DNA from: Burkholderiales bacterium
Lineage (GTDB): Bacteria; Pseudomonadota; Gammaproteobacteria; Burkholderiales; Usitatibacteraceae
Assembly (NCBI GenBank): GCA_025350945.1
Contig: JANXWW010000326.1
Coordinates: 1-9,855, forward strand
Direction: 5' to 3'
DNA: 9,855 nucleotides
Both the position numbers and the translations under genes were made by a program. Below the pieces are notes generated by a model that saw only the letters and a list, made by a program, of their open reading frames with translations, ran no database searches and was not told the DNA's origin. Position 1 is the first letter of the stretch. The number at the start of each line of letters is the position of its first letter. Shown piece by piece: positions 6,976-9,855 of this stretch.

Positions 6976-7749
6976 TCAAGTCAGCCTCGTTGATTTTTTG
7001 ACAAATGATTCGGCGGCGACAGTGAAATCTTTTTCTGAAAATGCCGCCGTGAAAACTCGCCTGGATTCATCGTCATCATCAAGCGCGCCGTCGCGAATTT
7101 TTAACAACGTGGCTTTAATACCGCGCTGACTGTAAGCCGAGAGTGCAAGAAGTTTTTCAATACGTGAGTTCACTTTAGCCTCAAGTATTGTTGAAGCCAC
7201 ACATTCGTTCACCAATCCTGATGACAGCGCAGTGGTGCCATCAATTTCCGCAGCCATCAACAACATGTCGCGTGCACGCGCCGGACCGATTAGCTGATGC
7301 AAACGCAAACAGTCCACTAGGCGATAGGTCAGGCCAAGTTTCGCAGGTGTGATCGCAAAGCGCGCTTCATTAGACGCAACTCGAAAATCAGATGACACTG
7401 CCAGCGCCGCACCGCCGCCATAGCAGCAGCCGCGAACTATGGAGATCGTGATTTGCGCTAAATTGGCATAGCGATCAAGGGCTGCGGCAACATGTGATTG
7501 ATTGCGCAACATCCATGTTTTATCCAGAATATTTTCGCGCAACTCATAAATGTCAGCGCCCGCACAGAAGTGCTCGCCAGCGCCTGACAGGGTGACAATG
7601 CGAACATCATCGCGCCGCGAAATTGCATCACATATTTCAGCAAATAATTCCCAGCTACGATCATCAAGCGCGTTGCGATGAGAAGATCGATTGATGGTGA
7701 TTTTTGCAACTTGATGCGAAATCTCAAGCGTAATCGGCGCGTCACTCAT
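6976..7749 (-). CDS. Enoyl-CoA hydratase/isomerase (crotonase) family protein
   Basis: The 257-residue protein has crotonase landmarks: an N-terminal NRSSHRNALDDRSW, the CoA oxyanion-hole segment GEHFCAGADIYEL (58-70), and the second oxyanion glycine stretch GCCYGGGAALA (107-117). In true enoyl-CoA hydratases two glutamates follow (GGGCELA and QPEI). Here the equivalent places are A115 in GGGAALA and A136 in ITPAKLGL, so ordinary hydration is unlikely. The family also includes isomerases, hydrolases, decarboxylases and ring-cleaving enzymes that place catalytic residues elsewhere. I chose ATG 7749 (MSDAPITLEIS), preceded by GGGAGAA; a longer frame to 7821 adds sequence foreign to the family. 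It is the first gene of the five-gene operon. The product is probably a cytoplasmic acyl-CoA enzyme, though no CoA ligase is encoded in the window. Confidence 0.88.
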   Translation of the reverse strand: MSDAPITLEISHQVAKITINRSSHRNALDDRSWELFAEICDAISRRDDVRIVTLSGAGEHFCAGADIYELRENILDKTWMLRNQSHVAAALDRYANLAQITISIVRGCCYGGGAALAVSSDFRVASNEARFAITPAKLGLTYRLVDCLRLHQLIGPARARDMLLMAAEIDGTTALSSGLVNECVASTILEAKVNSRIEKLLALSAYSQRGIKATLLKIRDGALDDDDESRRVFTAAFSEKDFTVAAESFVKKSTRLT

Positions 7750-7946
7750 GCACAATTCTCCCATCGCTGCAGTGATGAAATGGCAATACAAACCCCACAA
7801 CTGGCGCGCTGATTGGAGCAAAAATGGCTCGAAATGCCCGCAAATATTGGAGTTTTAAAAAACATCATTGGCAGCAGATTGGCTGGGCTATTCATGCCTG
7901 CGCTATGAAAAACATTGGTTGAATGCAAATTTTCAGTTTAAAAATG

Positions 7947-7975
7947 ATTATGGCTAGTAATTAATTTTAACTGAA
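7947..7975 (-). promoter_or_regulatory. Candidate promoter of the five-gene operon
   Basis: On the minus strand TTCAGT (7975-7970) lies 17 bp from CATAAT (7952-7947). The -10 box is good and the -35 weak. It would be back to back with the divergent hydrolase promoter and give a leader of about 190 nt before ATG 7749. A better promoter within the AT-rich 7750-7945 stretch cannot be excluded. Confidence 0.3.
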
Positions 7976-7976
7976 A

Positions 7977-8005
7977 TAGACAAAGTTGTCCGGACAAATT
8001 ATAGT
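7977..8005 (+). promoter_or_regulatory. Promoter and operator of the alpha/beta-hydrolase gene
   Basis: TAGACA (7977-7982) and TATAGT (8000-8005) are separated by 17 bp, a good sigma70 pattern. The spacer contains the perfect 12-bp palindrome TTGTCCGGACAA (7986-7997), so a dimeric protein bound there would block RNA polymerase. Transcription would start near 8012, leaving a leader of about 66 nt to ATG 8078. The TTGT-N4-ACAA layout recalls operators of GntR/HutC-type repressors, but no such regulator is encoded in the window. Confidence 0.6.
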
Positions 8006-8077
8006 GACAGAAATCAGTTGAAAAGCAAAGCAAAACAGAAGTGTTATTCCATTATTTTTTATCTGAAAGGTCACAGT

Positions 8078-8881
8078 ATGCGCCGCATATTTTTGAAATT
8101 TTCATATGGCCAACTTCACGCCCGCGAGCACGGCGAAGATGGCGTTCCGCTCATCATGCTGCATGCGGCGCCTGGCAGTGCATTGATGTTGGGGCCGCTG
8201 CAAATGCGCTTTCCGCAACACAGCATCGCCATCGATTTATGCGGCATGGGTGACTCTGATCCGTTGCCGAATGTAACGACATCAGAGCCTGAAATTGCCG
8301 ATTATGCAAATGCTATCGAAGAAGCATTGGAGCCACTCAAACTTGCGCAGGTGGATATTTACGGGACACTCTCCGGTGTGCGCGTGGCGCTTGAACTTGC
8401 CATGCGCGCGAAAGTGAAGGTGCGCAAGCTGGTGCTGGACGGCATCGGTATTCCGAAGCCTGAGCAACTACCGGAATTGCTGGAAGATTACGCACCCACA
8501 TTCACGCCAGACATCAACGGCACGCATTTGCAGGCGACCTTTCTGCTCTGTCGCGATCAATATTTGTTCTACCCTTGGTATGCACGCGACGCAGAACATC
8601 GGCGTCCCACAGGTTTGCCGACGGTCGCAGCGTTGCATACGAAAACGATGGAATCGCTGAAATCAGGCGCAGGATTTCGTCCGCTCATTCGCGCTGCGTT
8701 TCGCTATGATGTAGCGGCAAAATTATCAGCATTAAAACAACCTGCGCTCATCAGCGCCGATGGATCAGTCGTTCGCGCCGATTTGCCAGTGATCGATTTC
8801 CCGCCCGTCGAGCCCCTCACTTGCCCGCCAGATTTGCTGGATAAGCGCGCGGCAAGAATTCTGGAATTTTTGAGTAGCTAA
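8078..8881 (+). CDS. Alpha/beta-hydrolase-fold protein lacking the canonical catalytic triad
   Basis: The 267-residue protein has the alpha/beta hydrolase layout: LIMLHAAPGSA (25-35) as the oxyanion-hole HxxPG element, IAIDLCGMGDSD (50-61), and the strand-elbow-helix DIYGTLSGVRVALELA (93-108). In the elbow the consensus is G-x-S-x-G; here G96-T-L98-S-G100 puts leucine at the nucleophile position. The normal C-terminal histidine is also missing, since the last His is H187. So it may be a lyase-like, binding or degenerate member, or use a different mechanism. I chose ATG 8078, with AAAGG 7 nt upstream; a longer frame from 8018 would begin almost at the predicted transcription start. It is transcribed divergently from the hydantoinase operon, with which it may share regulation and pathway. 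Confidence 0.82.
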   Translation: MRRIFLKFSYGQLHAREHGEDGVPLIMLHAAPGSALMLGPLQMRFPQHSIAIDLCGMGDSDPLPNVTTSEPEIADYANAIEEALEPLKLAQVDIYGTLSGVRVALELAMRAKVKVRKLVLDGIGIPKPEQLPELLEDYAPTFTPDINGTHLQATFLLCRDQYLFYPWYARDAEHRRPTGLPTVAALHTKTMESLKSGAGFRPLIRAAFRYDVAAKLSALKQPALISADGSVVRADLPVIDFPPVEPLTCPPDLLDKRAARILEFLSS

Positions 8882-8932
8882 ATTTCATCGACAATCGACT
8901 ACACTTCCTTTTTATTTCCGATTTGAATTTCC

Positions 8933-9280
8933 TTGAAACCTGTTGCCCAATTCCGTCTTCGCATCACCAAAGATAAAAACATCGCCATCGGTCCCGGCAA
9001 AGTTGCCTTGCTGGAAGCAATAGTCGAAGCTGGCTCGATCACCGCCGCTGCCAAAGCACTCGGCATGTCATATCGTCGCGCATGGTTGTTGATTGATTCG
9101 ATGAATCAAATGTTTAAATTAGCGGTGGTAGATGCGGCTACAGGCGGCAAGCATGGCGGTGGTGCCAGTGTTACTGCAACAGGGCTCACGGTGATTGAAT
9201 GTTATCGGCGGATTGAAAAAGATGCGCTGAAAGCAGGTGCGCTTGATGTCAAAAAGCTGACGAATTTAATACGAGATTAG
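8933..9280 (+). CDS. Short ModE-like winged-helix regulator (DNA-binding domain only)
   Basis: The 115-residue protein matches the N-terminal domain of ModE. RLRITKDKNIAIGPGKVALLEAI leads into the helix-turn-helix GSITAAAKALGMSYRRAWLLIDSMN (34-58), then the glycine-rich wing TGGKHGGGASVTATG (70-84). E. coli ModE is about 262 residues and carries two molybdate-binding TOBE/Mop domains; those are absent here, so any metal sensing must come from elsewhere. The start is TTG at 8933, giving the family-like MKPVAQFRLRI; an in-frame stop at 8924-8926 excludes anything longer, and no Shine-Dalgarno is obvious. It starts 51 bp after the hydrolase stop and lies 117 bp before modA, with a ModE-box-like palindrome between. 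It probably controls modA and any following transport genes. Confidence 0.88.
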   Translation: MKPVAQFRLRITKDKNIAIGPGKVALLEAIVEAGSITAAAKALGMSYRRAWLLIDSMNQMFKLAVVDAATGGKHGGGASVTATGLTVIECYRRIEKDALKAGALDVKKLTNLIRD

Positions 9281-9358
9281 CCGCTTAATGGCAAGCCGTA
9301 TAAAGTGGTGTCAGCATGATTTTGGGTCGTTGCGTAACTAGCTTATTATTCAATTCAC

Positions 9359-9382
9359 CGTTATATTCCTGCATATATATCG
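9359..9382. promoter_or_regulatory. Putative ModE-type operator upstream of modA
   Basis: CGTTATAT (9359-9366), an 8-bp gap, then ATATATCG (9375-9382) form a 24-bp inverted repeat with 7 of 8 positions symmetrical. It resembles, from memory, the ModE box at enterobacterial modA (CGTTATAT half-site with TATA-rich arms). It sits 15 bp before the modA start and just after a ModE-like gene. A plausible promoter overlaps it upstream (TTGGGT 9322-9327, TATTAT 9344-9349, 16 bp spacer). Confidence 0.65.
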
Positions 9383-9397
9383 ATCATGGAGGTTGTT

Positions 9398-9855
9398 ATG
9401 CGATTGCGCGGTTTCACTTTTTCTTTTGCACTGATGTTTGCGCTTTTTAATTCGCTGCTGGCATTGAGCGCCGATATACCCAATATCGCCGCCGCGTCAG
9501 ATCTGCAGTTCGCGTTACAGGAAGTTGCCACCGAATTTACCAAACAATCAGGCAAGACGGTTAAGCTGAGTTTCGGATCATCGGGAAACTATCGCCGTCA
9601 GATCGCAGAAGGTGCACCGTTTGAGCTTTTTTTATCAGCCGACGAAGCTTATGTTTTCGCGTTGGCCAAAGAAGGCAAAACGGTTGATGATGGGGTGTTG
9701 TATGCGCTGGGCCGAATTGTTTTGTTTGTGCCCAAATCATCGCCAGTAAAAGCGGATGTTGATCTGAAGGATCTCGCTGCGGCACTACAGGACGGTCGGC
9801 TAAAAAAGTTTGCCATTGCTAATCCTGAACATGCCCCGTATGGCCGTGCCGCACG
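9398..9855 (+). CDS. modA: Molybdate ABC transporter substrate-binding protein ModA (partial, C-terminus outside window)
   Basis: The visible 152 residues start with a signal peptide (MRLR, hydrophobic core, likely cleavage after ALSA at residue 25), so the protein is exported to the periplasm. Mature motifs match ModA: AAASDLQFALQEVA (31-44) and SFGSSGNYRRQI (58-69) supply the serine residues that bind the oxyanion, followed by GAPFELFLSADE, ALGRIVLFVP and ANPEHAPYGRAA. It captures molybdate (possibly tungstate) for a ModBC transporter, whose genes probably follow outside the window. GGAGG at 9388-9392, 5 nt before ATG 9398, supports this start over an in-frame ATG at 9386. Regulation by the neighbouring ModE-like protein through the adjacent palindrome is likely. 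Confidence 0.93.
   Translation, partial: MRLRGFTFSFALMFALFNSLLALSADIPNIAAASDLQFALQEVATEFTKQSGKTVKLSFGSSGNYRRQIAEGAPFELFLSADEAYVFALAKEGKTVDDGVLYALGRIVLFVPKSSPVKADVDLKDLAAALQDGRLKKFAIANPEHAPYGRAA

Noticed and set aside
7934..7973. Imperfect inverted repeat CAGTTTAAAA / TTTTAACTG in the divergent promoter region
   Set aside because: It is AT-rich, imperfect and widely spaced; it overlaps the candidate promoter but is weaker than the 12-bp palindrome, so it is not listed as a site.
9361..9555. Minus-strand frame of 64 codons over the modA start
   Set aside because: It is antisense to the modA signal-peptide region, without supporting features.

Overview
The window looks like part of a proteobacterial chromosome, beta- or gammaproteobacterial by family content. 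It has moderate GC, a 77-nt tRNA-Val(GAC) with an encoded CCA, Shine-Dalgarno-type starts and sigma70-like promoters. No phage, plasmid, CRISPR or conjugation genes are visible. The only mobile DNA is a short IS3-type transposase remnant.

Left end (1-2320, genes on the minus strand). A Mur-ligase-type protein, resembling the C-terminal half of cyanophycin synthetase, starts near 1034 and runs off the left edge. About 290 bp without an intact gene follow (1035-1324); they hold a candidate promoter with a perfect palindrome and a dead IS3 OrfA fragment. A GT-A type family-2 glycosyltransferase ends at 1325.

Middle (2470-2625). A tRNA-Val gene with its own promoter is followed by a strong hairpin with A/T tails on both sides. 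The hairpin can also terminate the convergent operon on its right.

Core (2641-7749). Five minus-strand genes form a tight operon, transcribed in this order: crotonase-fold protein, DUF1330 protein, nitrilase-superfamily protein, aldehyde dehydrogenase, hydantoinase/dihydropyrimidinase. The first four are separated by 1 bp, by 11 bp, and by an overlapping GTGA. An alpha/beta-hydrolase-fold gene (8078-8881) is divergent from them. Between its -35 and -10 boxes sits a perfect 12-bp palindrome, a good repressor-operator candidate. The hydantoinase / C-N hydrolase / aldehyde dehydrogenase combination resembles reductive pyrimidine or cyclic-ureide breakdown. However, the crotonase lacks both hydratase glutamates, the nitrilase-like protein lacks the catalytic Cys and Lys, and the alpha/beta hydrolase lacks its nucleophile and a C-terminal His. 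The aldehyde dehydrogenase and the hydantoinase keep their full active sites. This mixture is the most unusual thing in the window, and the substrate is unknown.

Right end (8933-9855). A short ModE-type DNA-binding protein without molybdate-binding domains precedes modA, a periplasmic molybdate-binding protein truncated by the window edge. A ModE-box-like palindrome lies directly upstream of modA. Molybdate uptake beside a catabolic cluster could point to a molybdoenzyme nearby, but none is in view.
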